Part shown: positions 33,681-42,206 of the stretch, piece by piece
Layout of the letters: each line of letters opens with the position of its first letter
How positions within the stretch are numbered: the stretch's first letter is position 1
Assembly (NCBI RefSeq): GCF_019091085.1
Contig: NZ_JAGXJY010000010.1
Location: 1 to 64,000, forward strand
Length of the DNA: 64,000 nucleotides
Reading direction: 5' to 3'
Source: Mesorhizobium sp. GbtcB19
GTDB lineage: Bacteria; Pseudomonadota; Alphaproteobacteria; Rhizobiales; Rhizobiaceae
Notes under the pieces: generated by a model
Seen by the model: the letters and a program-made list of their open reading frames with translations, nothing else
Database searches by the model: none
Told to the model about the DNA's origin: nothing
Program-made: the position numbers and the translations under genes

Positions 33681-35345
33681 ATGAGCGGCTCCGTCGTCCT
33701 CCTGCACCTTGCCGGCGCGGTGGCGCTGATGCTGTTCGCCACCCGCATGGTGAAGACCGGTGTCGAGCGCGCCTATGGCGACGTGCTGCGCCACAGGCTG
33801 CGCGCCACCATGCGCAACCCGATCATGGCGGTGCTCGCCGGCTGCGGGCTGTCGATCGCGCTGCAGAGCTCGACCGCGGTGACGCTGCTGGTCGGCTCCT
33901 TCGCCGGCGCCGGCATCGTTTCGGGCGCCGCGGGACAATTGGCGGTGCGCGGCGCCGAGATCGGTTCGGCGCTGGTGGTCAAGCTGCTCACCTTCGACCT
34001 GACGCTGCTGGTGCCGCTCTGCCTGATCGCGGGAACGGTCATGTTCATGGCCACCGAGCGGCGCGACTGGCGGCAATTGGGCCGTATCCTGATCGGTATC
34101 GGCCTCTTGATCCTGTCGCTGGAGATGATCGGGCAGGCGTCGGAACCGTTGCGGCAGAGTTCGCTGATGCCGATGATCATCAGCTATTTTTCCAGCGATT
34201 TCGTCACCGCCTATCTGCTCGCCGCCCTTGTCACCTGGCTCTTCCATTCCTCGATCGCCGCGGTGCTGCTTCTGGTGACGCTGGCGGGGCGGGGCTTCAT
34301 TCCTCCGGAACTCGGCATCGTGCTGGTGCTTGGCGTCAATCTCGGTTCCTCTGTTATCGCGCCCTTGCTCACCCGCAATGCCGATCCGGGCATCCGCGTC
34401 GTGCCGATCGGCAACCTCCTGATGCGCGGCATGGGTTCGCTGGTGATGCTGATCCTGTTCATGACGGTGAAGCCGCCGATCGGCTTTCTTGGCGCCACCG
34501 TGCCCGATCAGATCGTCAACGCGCACATCCTGTTCAATGTGATTATCCTGCTCGCCGGCCTGCCGCTCGCGGGCCTTGTCTACCGCGTTTCCGAGAAGAT
34601 CGTGGCGGTCGGCACCAAGCCGGACCCGGCCGCGGCGCTCGACGTCGTCGAGCTGTCGGCACTGAACGAAAGCGCTCTCGACACGCCAAGCCAGGCGCTG
34701 GCCAATGCCACCCGCGAGGTGGTGCGGGTCTGCGAGACTGTCGAGATCATGCTGAAGCGTATCATCGAACTTTACGAAAGCGCCGATGGCGACAAGATCA
34801 AGGCGCTGGCCGCGCTCGACGACCGCGTCGACAAGAAGCATGCGGCGATAAAACTCTATCTGGCCAAGGTCACCAAGAACCCGCTCAGCGAAGACGAGGC
34901 TTTGCGCTGCCAGGAACTGATTGGCGCCTGCGTCAAGCTGGAGCAGGTCGGCGACATCATCGTGCGCAACATGCTGGTGCACGTGAAGAAGAAGCTGGAG
35001 CGCGGCCTGGAGTTCACACCGGAAGGCTGGCGCGAGCTTTGCGCCTTCCATGCCTCGGTGCTGGCCAACGCGCGCCTTGCCTTCAACGTGCTGGTCTCGC
35101 GCGACCCGGAAACCGCACGTCAGCTTGTGCTGGAAAAGGACCTCTTGCGCGAGCGGGAAAAGGAAACCAGCGCCAGCCATTTCGTTCGCCTGCGCGACGG
35201 CACGGCCAAGAGCGTCGAGACCAGTTCCATTCACCTCGACACTATCCGTGACCTCAAGCAGATCAACTCGCTGCTGGCTTCCATGGCCTATCCCGTGCTC
35301 GAGGAGCGCGGCCTGCTCGGCGGCTCGCGGCTGAAGGCGAGCTGA
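33681..35345 (+). CDS. Na/Pi cotransporter family protein with PhoU-like tail
   Basis: 554 residues. The N-terminal ~310 residues are the two inverted Na/Pi-cotransporter repeats, each with the QSS signature: GLSIALQSSTAVTLLVGSFA and TWLFHSSIAAVLLLVTLAGR. From about 340 the chain becomes a charged helical PhoU-like domain (ALANATREVVRVCETVEIML ... VKLEQVGDIIVRNMLVHVKK). It mediates sodium-coupled phosphate movement across the inner membrane; some homologues act as phosphate exporters. It stands alone. Confidence 0.92.
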   Translation: MSGSVVLLHLAGAVALMLFATRMVKTGVERAYGDVLRHRLRATMRNPIMAVLAGCGLSIALQSSTAVTLLVGSFAGAGIVSGAAGQLAVRGAEIGSALVVKLLTFDLTLLVPLCLIAGTVMFMATERRDWRQLGRILIGIGLLILSLEMIGQASEPLRQSSLMPMIISYFSSDFVTAYLLAALVTWLFHSSIAAVLLLVTLAGRGFIPPELGIVLVLGVNLGSSVIAPLLTRNADPGIRVVPIGNLLMRGMGSLVMLILFMTVKPPIGFLGATVPDQIVNAHILFNVIILLAGLPLAGLVYRVSEKIVAVGTKPDPAAALDVVELSALNESALDTPSQALANATREVVRVCETVEIMLKRIIELYESADGDKIKALAALDDRVDKKHAAIKLYLAKVTKNPLSEDEALRCQELIGACVKLEQVGDIIVRNMLVHVKKKLERGLEFTPEGWRELCAFHASVLANARLAFNVLVSRDPETARQLVLEKDLLREREKETSASHFVRLRDGTAKSVETSSIHLDTIRDLKQINSLLASMAYPVLEERGLLGGSRLKAS

Positions 35346-35436
35346 CTCGCCCTGCCGGACCGAATAAAATCTTTGCCCACCCTCGCTTCCGTCGGCTATG
35401 GATCGCCCGAGGACCTGTTGGGAGGACGATCGGTCG

Positions 35437-35694
35437 ATGGACACGCATTCGCGCAGCTTCGCCAAGGCGCTTTCCTGGCGTGCCACCGGCACGATCGACA
35501 CGATGATCATATCGCTCGTGGTCACCGGCAGCGTAAAGCTCGCTGCGGCCATCGGCGGGACCGAAGTCGTTACCAAGTCGCTGCTCTTTTACCTTCACGA
35601 GCGGGCGTGGCTGAAAATTCCTTATGGCCGGAACAACAAGCCTGCCTCGCCGTCCGCTACCGAGGCAGATCTAAATCCGGTCAAGAAAAGCTAA
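35437..35694 (+). CDS. DUF2061 domain membrane protein
   Basis: 85 residues from the ATG at 35437 (MDTHSRSFAKALSWRATGTI), preceded by GGGAGGACG. The DUF2061 pattern is K-x-x-S-W-R-x-x-G-T-x-D-T, then a hydrophobic segment (MIISLVVTGSVKLAAAIG), E-x-x-T-K and YLHERAWLKIPYG. Probably two membrane helices. Function unknown; the family is often next to cysteine-biosynthesis genes, which is not the case here. Confidence 0.88.
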   Translation: MDTHSRSFAKALSWRATGTIDTMIISLVVTGSVKLAAAIGGTEVVTKSLLFYLHERAWLKIPYGRNNKPASPSATEADLNPVKKS

Positions 35695-35774
35695 AGCGGC
35701 ATCGACATTTTCTGCATTGCCGGCGGCGCGCGTCCATGGTTTGACGCCCTGCATTCAAACCAAGCCTTTGCGCC

Positions 35775-36956
35775 ATGCTGCCGCTGATTGCCCTTTTCCT
35801 TGCCGCCTTCGCCTTCGGCACCACCGAATTCGTCATCGCCGGCGTGCTGCCCGAGGTGGCGCAGGGCCTCGGCGTTTCGGTGCCGACCGCCGGCTATCTC
35901 GTCTCCGGCTATGCCTGCGGCATCGCCATCGGCGGCCCGCTGCTGGCTTTAGCCACCGCCAAGGTCTCGCGCAAAACGCTGCTCATCGGGCTGACGATTG
36001 CCTTCACCCTTGGCCAGGCTGCCTGCGCGCTGGCGCCCGACTTTACCGCGATGCTCCTGCTGCGCATCGCGACCGCGGTGGCGCATGGCTGCTATTTCGG
36101 TGTCGCCATGGTGGTCGCGGTCAGCCTGGTGCGCGAGGACCAGCGCGGCCGAGCGGTCGCGGTGATCCTCTCAGGCCTCACAGTCTCCAATGTCATCGGC
36201 GTGCCGGCCGGCACCGCGATCGGCAGCCTGTGGGGCTGGCGCGCGACCTTCTGGGTGATGGGCGCGCTGGGCATCATCGCCGTCGTCGCCATGCTGGCGC
36301 TGCTGCCGCGCACGGTGGGCGCCGCCAACCGGCCCGCCGGGCTGGCGCGTGAAGTGCGGGTGCTCGGCCGCCAGCAGGTCTGGACGTCGCTGATCCTGAT
36401 GCTGATGCTGATGATCGGCCAGTTTGCGCTGTTCACCTACATCACGCCGATGCTGCTCGAGGTCACTGGCCTCGACGAGAGCCTGATCCCGTGGGTGCTG
36501 CTGCTCAACGGCGTCGGCGCCACGATCGGCGTGCTCGTCGGCGGCAAGCTCGCCGACTGGAAGCTGATGCCGTCGCTGATCACCATGCTCGCCCTGCAGG
36601 CGGTGATGCTGGGCGTCATCCATGTCGTCAGCCCCTACCCGCTACCGATGGTCGTCGCGATCGTCATCTGGGGCGGCCTCAACTTCGCCATCGGCGCGCC
36701 GATCCAGACGCGCATCCTCGCCTGGACGGCCGACGCCTCCAACCTCGCTTCCTCGCTGATCCCCTCCGGCTTTAACGTCGGCATCGCGCTCGCCGCATCG
36801 CTGGGCACGGCGATGCTCAATGCCGGCTATGGCTATCGCAGCCTGCCGTTGGCCGGCGCATTGGCCATGCTGGTGGCGGTGGTGGTGGCTGTCGCCTCGC
36901 AGGCCTGGGAATGGCGCAGCCGCGCGACGCCGCCGCTGCCGGCGGCAGCGGAGTAA
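35775..36956 (+). CDS. MFS transporter, AraJ/sugar-efflux type (DHA1)
   Basis: 393 residues, 12 transmembrane helices expected. The first helix has the FAFGTTEFVIAGVLPEVAQG signature typical of the AraJ/YdhP branch of drug:H+ antiporters. GYACGIAIGGPLLALATAKV and VREDQRGRAVAVILSGLTVS follow. Substrate unknown; homologues export sugars or drugs. It is convergent with a MocR-type regulator gene. Confidence 0.9.
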   Translation: MLPLIALFLAAFAFGTTEFVIAGVLPEVAQGLGVSVPTAGYLVSGYACGIAIGGPLLALATAKVSRKTLLIGLTIAFTLGQAACALAPDFTAMLLLRIATAVAHGCYFGVAMVVAVSLVREDQRGRAVAVILSGLTVSNVIGVPAGTAIGSLWGWRATFWVMGALGIIAVVAMLALLPRTVGAANRPAGLAREVRVLGRQQVWTSLILMLMLMIGQFALFTYITPMLLEVTGLDESLIPWVLLLNGVGATIGVLVGGKLADWKLMPSLITMLALQAVMLGVIHVVSPYPLPMVVAIVIWGGLNFAIGAPIQTRILAWTADASNLASSLIPSGFNVGIALAASLGTAMLNAGYGYRSLPLAGALAMLVAVVVAVASQAWEWRSRATPPLPAAAE

Positions 36957-36988
36957 CCGGCCCGCGCCTGACTGTCGGGCCTATTGGC

Positions 36989-38380
36989 TCAGACCTTCGG
37001 TCGCGACGAGCCGGAAGCTCTCGAAAGGATGGACGCCAGGCTGTGAAGGCCTTCCGTCAGTCGTTCGCGATTGGGGGTGGCGCCCAGCGCCAGGCGAAAG
37101 CCGTTGGCAAAATCTTGCCCGACGGCAAATTCCTCCGCGGGGCTGATGGCCAGCCCGCGACGGCGGGCAATGTCGGCGAGTTCCGCCGAGCGCAATTGGC
37201 TGTCCAGCGGATACCACAGATGCAGGCTGGAGGCCGTTGCCACAAAACCTTTGGGCAGGATGTTGCGGGCGATTTCTTGCCTGGCCTGCGCTTCGGCGCG
37301 CACGCCGGCGGTGATCTCCCCGGCAAGGCCGCTGCGCAGCCACTCGCAGGCAAGCCCCGTCATCAGCGGTGGCGCCATCATGGTCGTGCCGCGTATGGCT
37401 GTCGCGATCCGCTCAGCAGCTTGCGCGTCGGGCGCCGCCAGGAAGGCTGTGCGCAGGAAAGGCGAGATGCATTTCGCCAGTGTCGCGACATGGAAGGTCC
37501 GCTCCGGCGATAGGTTCAGAAAGGCTGGTGGCGGCGCGGCGAGCAACCTTCTGTAAGGATCGTCCTCGACGATGGTCAGGTCGAGCTTGTCGGCCATGCG
37601 GGCGATTTCGCGCCGCCGGCCTTCGTGCATGACGAGCGCGGTCGGATTTTGCAGTGTCGGATTAAGATAGAGGACGCGGGTGCCATGCCGCCGCGCCGCC
37701 TCTTCGAGAGCGTCCGGCCGCATGCCCTCGCCGTCGCCTCCGACGGCGGCGAGCTTGCGTCGCGTGGCCCCAGCCAGCCCGATCAGCCCGGGATAGGTGA
37801 GCGCATCGGCAAGGATCGTGTCGCCCTCGCGCGTCTCTGACAGGACGACGGCCGTGAGCAACGCCTGCGCGCCGGAACCGACGACAACCCTGTCGACCGG
37901 CAACCTGTCCCCCGTTGGGGCAAGCCATGATGAACCGATGGCGCGCTCCACCGGCGAACCCGGACCGGGATGATAGGAAAGCAGCGCTTCGGCGCTGGAT
38001 CGCTTGAGCAGCCCTTCGACACCGGTCCGGATCAGTGCCGGCAGATTGAGGCCGGCCGGTGCCGGCGGAATGTTCATGCTGAGATCGAGGACAGGCTCTT
38101 CCGGATCGCCCGGCGTGACGAAGGTGCCCCGGCCCGCCGTTGCGTCGATGAGGTTTCTGCGCCTGGCTTCGGAAAACGCTCGGGTGACGGTCGTAAGATC
38201 GACCCCCAGCAGCCTGGCGAGCTCACGCTGTGGCGGCAACCTGTCGCCAGGCTGCAAGCGGCCGTTCGAGCGGGCGTCCGCGAGGGCGTCGACGATCTTG
38301 AGATAGACCGGTCGCGGCCCTGCCTCCAGAACTGGTAACCAGCCGATGTCGCCTTCGTTGCTCACTTGCCGCCAATCCAT
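36989..38380 (-). CDS. MocR/PdxR-type GntR regulator with aminotransferase domain
   Basis: 463 residues from the ATG at 38380 (MDWRQVSNEGD). The N-terminal GntR winged helix spans about 25-90 (LQPGDRLPPQRELARLLGVD, LTTVTRAFSEARRRNLI). The rest is a fold-type I aminotransferase-like domain: GSGAQALLTAVVLSETREGD, LYLNPTLQNPTALVM, VEDDPYRRL, and the pyridoxal-phosphate lysine in ATLAKCISPFLRTAF. Such proteins sense PLP or an amino compound and activate a neighbouring gene. A 14-bp palindrome lies just upstream. The divergent DUF983 gene is the only adjacent candidate target. Confidence 0.9.
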   Translation of the reverse strand: MDWRQVSNEGDIGWLPVLEAGPRPVYLKIVDALADARSNGRLQPGDRLPPQRELARLLGVDLTTVTRAFSEARRRNLIDATAGRGTFVTPGDPEEPVLDLSMNIPPAPAGLNLPALIRTGVEGLLKRSSAEALLSYHPGPGSPVERAIGSSWLAPTGDRLPVDRVVVGSGAQALLTAVVLSETREGDTILADALTYPGLIGLAGATRRKLAAVGGDGEGMRPDALEEAARRHGTRVLYLNPTLQNPTALVMHEGRRREIARMADKLDLTIVEDDPYRRLLAAPPPAFLNLSPERTFHVATLAKCISPFLRTAFLAAPDAQAAERIATAIRGTTMMAPPLMTGLACEWLRSGLAGEITAGVRAEAQARQEIARNILPKGFVATASSLHLWYPLDSQLRSAELADIARRRGLAISPAEEFAVGQDFANGFRLALGATPNRERLTEGLHSLASILSRASGSSRPKV

Positions 38381-38393
38381 ACATTTTGTCGCA

Positions 38394-38429
38394 TTGTATG
38401 CATACAAGAATGATATATGTATGCATCAG
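38394..38429. promoter_or_regulatory. candidate MocR operators
   Basis: A perfect 14-bp palindrome TTGTATGCATACAA (38394-38407) and the partial copy TATGTATGCATCA (38417-38429) lie just upstream of the MocR-type start, sharing GTATGCAT. Spacing is about two helical turns. Confidence 0.6.
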
Positions 38430-38476
38430 AGACCTCAAGCCGGTAACCACACGCGAGGTCCGCTGGAGCGACGATC

Positions 38477-38863
38477 ATGGAAGACCTTGCGCACTATCCA
38501 CATCTGGTACCCTGGCAGGTAGGGATCCGGGGCCGCTGCCCGCGTTGCGGCGAGGGCCACCTGTTCGAGGGATTCTTGAAACTGGCGCCGAAATGCGATG
38601 TCTGCGGGCTCGACTATTCCTTTGCCGATCCCGCCGACGGCCCAGCCTTCTTCGTCATCTGCTTTGCCTGCGTGCCTTCGGTGCTCTTCGCCGTCTGGGC
38701 GCAGGTGACCTTCGAGCCATCCATGTGGTTCCACGCCTTCGTCTCGGTGCCGATCGTTCTCGCAACCTGCATCCCACCGCTGAGGCCGCTCAAGGGCTGG
38801 CTCGTGGCAAGCCAGTTCTATTACAAGGCCGAAGAAGGAAGGCTGGCCAAGCCTGGCGAATAA
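38477..38863 (+). CDS. DUF983 domain membrane protein
   Basis: 128 residues. A zinc-ribbon-like pair CPRCGEGHLFEGFLKLAPKC then DVCGLDYSFADPADGPAFFV is followed by two hydrophobic segments (FVICFACVPSVLFAVWAQVT and AFVSVPIVLATCIPPLRPLK). The DUF983 pattern matches over the full length. Function is unknown; many copies lie near cytochrome oxidase genes, which are absent here. Confidence 0.88.
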   Translation: MEDLAHYPHLVPWQVGIRGRCPRCGEGHLFEGFLKLAPKCDVCGLDYSFADPADGPAFFVICFACVPSVLFAVWAQVTFEPSMWFHAFVSVPIVLATCIPPLRPLKGWLVASQFYYKAEEGRLAKPGE

Positions 38864-38883
38864 AACCGCCAAGCCGTTACAAC

Positions 38884-39441
38884 CTAAAGATCGATCCGGA
38901 ATTTCAGACTCTCCGCGCCGCCATAGGCGGCGTCCTCGAAGAAGCGGCCGACGAGCCTGCCGCCATTGGCCGTGATGACCTTGTGCGAAGCCGGATTGCC
39001 CGGCTTCGCGGTGATCTCGACATAGTCGAGCCCGACCGCCCTCGCCTCGCCGAGCATCAGCCGCAACGCTTCGGTGGCATAGCCGCGGCCCCGCTTCCAT
39101 GGCACCACCGCATAGCCGATATGGCCGAGCACATGCGAAGGCAGCGCCGACGTACCCTTCTGCCAGCGAAAGCCGATCGAGCCGGCGGCCTCGCCATCCC
39201 AGATCCAGCGCCGAAAGCCCGGCAGCCGCGCGACCTTGCTGCCGTCAGGCAAGGTGATGGGCGGTCCCTTCGCTTGCGGGTCGTCAAGGCCGGCGAGAAA
39301 CTTGACAGGATCTTTCTCGATCGCTTCGAGCTGCTCGCGCGTCGCTTCCAGCAGCCGCACATTGTCGGGCGACCACCCGCGCTCCAGCGCCGCCCTGTAG
39401 GACGGCAGATGTTCGAGCGCCGGTTTGACGATTTCGATCAT
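38884..39441 (-). CDS. GNAT-family N-acetyltransferase
   Basis: 185 residues from the ATG at 39441 (MIEIVKPALEHLPSYRAALE). The acetyl-CoA binding motif A is HIGYAVVPWKRGRGYATEAL (the RGRGYA loop), followed by GLDYVEITAKPGNPASHKVI and ANGGRLVGRFFED, as in RimJ/RimL-type and small-molecule acetyltransferases. The substrate is unknown. It lies 50 bases downstream of the stop of the adjacent DnaB-like gene and may be transcribed with it. Confidence 0.9.
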   Translation of the reverse strand: MIEIVKPALEHLPSYRAALERGWSPDNVRLLEATREQLEAIEKDPVKFLAGLDDPQAKGPPITLPDGSKVARLPGFRRWIWDGEAAGSIGFRWQKGTSALPSHVLGHIGYAVVPWKRGRGYATEALRLMLGEARAVGLDYVEITAKPGNPASHKVITANGGRLVGRFFEDAAYGGAESLKFRIDL

Positions 39442-39491
39442 GGCCCGTTTCCTGTCGAGATGGGTACGGATAGCCGCCGGACGGATCGCTC

Positions 39492-40202
39492 TCAAGTCGC
39501 TTGAAACTGGATTTCACCCTTGTTCAGGAAGCAGGCCTTGTCGAACAGCGACAGGTCGAGCGGGTTCGGCAGCCTTACATCGCCGATATCCGGGAACGGC
39601 TTCCTGGCGGGATCATACGACCTGTCGATCTGCGAGATGAAGACCAGCACCAGGCCGCGTTCCCGGGCAAACGATCTCAGCGCGCGGATCTGGACCATGA
39701 GCTCGGGATTCTCCCGCTTCTGGTCGAGCAGTTGCAGATAGTCGATGACCGCGAGCGTGCCGCGCGGCGCCGACCGCAATCTTTCCATGATGTAGCCGGC
39801 GCTGATGGCGTCTGAATTGTCGAAATCGAACAGGCGGTCGAAGTCGGCCGGTTCGGCCCCGATGTCACGGAACCGGTCCAGTATGTCGGCGTGCATATAT
39901 TCCAGGGTGAAGAACGCGGCGCGACTGCCTTGCTTCATGGCCGCCACGGCGAGTTCGAGGCTCATCAGCGTCTTGCCCTGGCCCGGCCGCGCCGCCATGA
40001 GAACCATGTCGCCGGGCATCAGCCGAGCCAAAAGATGGCCGGCGGGCGCAGCTTCGGCGGCCTTGGCCGCAAGCAGGCTCCAGCTGCCAAAGCCTTCCCT
40101 GGCGGCGACGCGGTCGAGCGCCTGATGGAGCGGAACATCTTCCCTGCGAGACAGGAGCCTCGCCTGGCGTTTCAGATGATAGACGGGTGCGGAAAGCCGC
40201 AT
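39492..40202 (-). CDS. small stand-alone DnaB/RecA-like ATPase
   Basis: 236 residues. After an N-terminal helical segment (HLKRQARLLSRREDVPLHQA, LDRVAAREGFGSWSLLAA) comes a RecA-fold ATPase related to the DnaB helicase C-terminal domain. Walker A is ARPGQGKT (residues 71-78), then AFFTLEYMHADILDRFRDIG. Walker B is TLAVIDYLQLLDQ (near 149) and the sensor-like LVLVFISQIDRSY. It is less than half the length of replicative DnaB and lacks its N-terminal hexamerisation domain. A role as a loader, regulator or a small recombinase is open. Confidence 0.8.
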   Translation of the reverse strand: MRLSAPVYHLKRQARLLSRREDVPLHQALDRVAAREGFGSWSLLAAKAAEAAPAGHLLARLMPGDMVLMAARPGQGKTLMSLELAVAAMKQGSRAAFFTLEYMHADILDRFRDIGAEPADFDRLFDFDNSDAISAGYIMERLRSAPRGTLAVIDYLQLLDQKRENPELMVQIRALRSFARERGLVLVFISQIDRSYDPARKPFPDIGDVRLPNPLDLSLFDKACFLNKGEIQFQAT

Positions 40203-40485
40203 CGAAAACCTCCTGCCGCGAGCAGTCTTCGCAACCCCTCCTTATGCCTGGCGCTCGAACAGTTGGTTGAGTGATCGACTGCCCTGCATGAACGATGCTT
40301 TCCCGATGGAGGGAGGAGGCGTGGGCGCGCCGGGAATCGGATGATACCTCAATCGAGGCGGACCGAAAATCCGAACTCCAAAAGGTGTCGCTAAACTAGA
40401 TGTGTTTCGCCGATGCGTGCGAGACCTTCTATGATCGGCCCGGGTGATTCACGGGTACGAGACACATCGACGGGAGGGGCAAACG

Positions 40486-41484
40486 GTGCGGTTGAGATCT
40501 GTTCCGCTGGGCACGGCCATCTTCGGTCTTGTCGCGATCCTGGCCGCCCTGACGGTATCGGTCAGCTCCTTTGCGGCGTTGCGGCCGTCGAACATTCCCG
40601 ACTGGCTGCAGCGCCATGTCGGCGATGGCGAGGGCCAGATCTCTGAGGTCGTGCTGGAGCGGGCGCGCGCGCTTTACCAGAAGAAAGTCAGCGACGGTTC
40701 GGTCAGCAACCCCTGCTACTTCGCCATGGATGCGACGCGTCCCGGCGATCTCGGCAACAGCGTGCTTGGCCAGCGCTATTACGTCGTCTGCGAAGCCAAG
40801 CAGCTCTTCCGCGCGGTTTCCTCGGGCCATGGCGGCGGCCGCAACCTCAAAGGCGTCGCCGATTTCTCCAACGGCAGGCGTTGCGCGAAAAACTTCGGCA
40901 ATGCGATGGACTCCGAGCTGACCGCCGGCGGCGCCTACATCACCGCCGAGACCAAGACGTCCTTCAAGGGCTATTACCGCGTCGGCGCGCAGGACGCCGT
41001 GTTCATGCGCACCTTCATCCAGTTCGACGGCGAAGGCGAAGCGGCCAACGCCAGGCAGCGTGTGATCGGCGGGCATCCGGCGGCTATTCTGAAGGGCCTG
41101 TGCATGCGCAAGAGCCCGCAAAGCTCCTACGCCGACCATGACGGCTTCGTGCCGTTCGGCAAGCTGGTCAACTATGCCGGCGGCCGCAGCAATGGCTGCA
41201 CCAGTTGGTCGCCGGCCGATGCCGAGCAGATCATCCCGATGGTGAAGAACAGCCCGACGACGCTCTACATCTATCCGGAATCGCGCGACATCGCCGCCGT
41301 CGCCCGCGCCAAGTCCGGCGGCCAGGCGCCCTCGGCCGCGGGAGCCTATTGGAACGCCTCCTGCCTGAAGGAAATCGGCACTCCAAAGTTCTGGCCGAAG
41401 AAGACACTGGAGCCGATCATCGCGCAGTACAAGAAGGATCATCCGGCGCCGCCGCCGCAGCCGGTGCCGATCTGCAAGAACTAA
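40486..41484 (+). CDS. YkuD_2-type murein L,D-transpeptidase-like protein
   Basis: 332 residues from a GTG at 40486, chosen because GGGAGGGG lies about 8 bases upstream; an earlier GTG at 40444 has no such site. An uncleaved or cleaved N-terminal hydrophobic segment (LGTAIFGLVAILAALTVSV) targets it to the periplasm. The catalytic region is AGGRSNGCTSWSPADAEQI with Cys238 in SNGC, the SxGC pattern of L,D-transpeptidases. HDGF and GGHPAAILKGLCM precede it. The enzyme family modifies peptidoglycan crosslinks or attaches proteins. Its C-terminus is Pro-rich. Confidence 0.82.
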   Translation: MRLRSVPLGTAIFGLVAILAALTVSVSSFAALRPSNIPDWLQRHVGDGEGQISEVVLERARALYQKKVSDGSVSNPCYFAMDATRPGDLGNSVLGQRYYVVCEAKQLFRAVSSGHGGGRNLKGVADFSNGRRCAKNFGNAMDSELTAGGAYITAETKTSFKGYYRVGAQDAVFMRTFIQFDGEGEAANARQRVIGGHPAAILKGLCMRKSPQSSYADHDGFVPFGKLVNYAGGRSNGCTSWSPADAEQIIPMVKNSPTTLYIYPESRDIAAVARAKSGGQAPSAAGAYWNASCLKEIGTPKFWPKKTLEPIIAQYKKDHPAPPPQPVPICKN

Positions 41485-41493
41485 GGCTGTCTT

Positions 41494-41943
41494 CTACTGC
41501 AACAGTCCCTTGATGATGGCGCTCGCCTTGGCGAAGTCCATCTGCCCGGCATATTTCTGCTTCAGCGCGCCGATCACCTTACCCATGTCCTTCTGGCTGG
41601 CGGCGCCGGTCGCCGCGATCGCCTCGCGCGCCGCCGCCTCGATCGCCGCATCGTCGAGCTGCGTCGGCAGGAATTCGCGGATGACCTCCATCTCGCCGCG
41701 CTCCTGCGCCGCCAGTTCCGGGCGCTTGCCGTCTTCGAAGGCCTTGGCCGATTCCTCGCGCTGCTTAACCATCTTGGCGAGGATTTGCAGAATCTCCTCC
41801 TCGCTGGCGGGCGGCTTGCCGGCGCCGCGATTGGCGATATCGCGATCATGGATGGCTGCCTGAATCAGCCTGAGCGTCGGCAGGCGGTGCTTGTCCTGCG
41901 CCTTCATCGCGCTCTTCATGGATTCGGCGATTTTCTCGCGCAT
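41494..41943 (-). CDS. GatB/YqeY domain protein
   Basis: 149 residues from the ATG at 41943 (MREKIAESMKSAMKAQDKHR), GAAGGAGAAG upstream. The full YqeY domain is visible: LPTLRLIQAAIHDRDIANRG, ILQILAKMVKQREESAKAFE, IREFLPTQLDDAAIE, and MGKVIGALKQKYAGQMDFAK. The domain is the tRNA-binding tail of GatB; the stand-alone protein's role is unclear. It is divergent from carA, a common order in rhizobia. Confidence 0.93.
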   Translation of the reverse strand: MREKIAESMKSAMKAQDKHRLPTLRLIQAAIHDRDIANRGAGKPPASEEEILQILAKMVKQREESAKAFEDGKRPELAAQERGEMEVIREFLPTQLDDAAIEAAAREAIAATGAASQKDMGKVIGALKQKYAGQMDFAKASAIIKGLLQ

Positions 41944-42206
41944 CGTGCTTCTCCTTCGAATGCGGCGGACAATAGCTTTGCGGGACGGGTAACGCAAATC
42001 CCGGCAAGCCGCTGATATTGCTGGACGAATGCAAATCTATCCTGGCTTGGGGCCGCCGCATTGACCGCTCCCGCGCCTTCCCCTATGTACTCGGTCCTGC
42101 ATGAGACAATGAGTTGACGCGAGGGAGCTGAAAATATCCAGCCCGCGCGTCTTGCCGCGCAAACGGTCCTGCCGCCCGTTTTGAAGCGCCTGACAGGAGT
42201 GCCGCC

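Noticed and set aside
33639..35576. 645-codon minus-strand frame opposite the Na/Pi cotransporter
   Set aside because: His/Gln/Asp-rich artefact; the cotransporter has clear QSS repeats and a PhoU tail.
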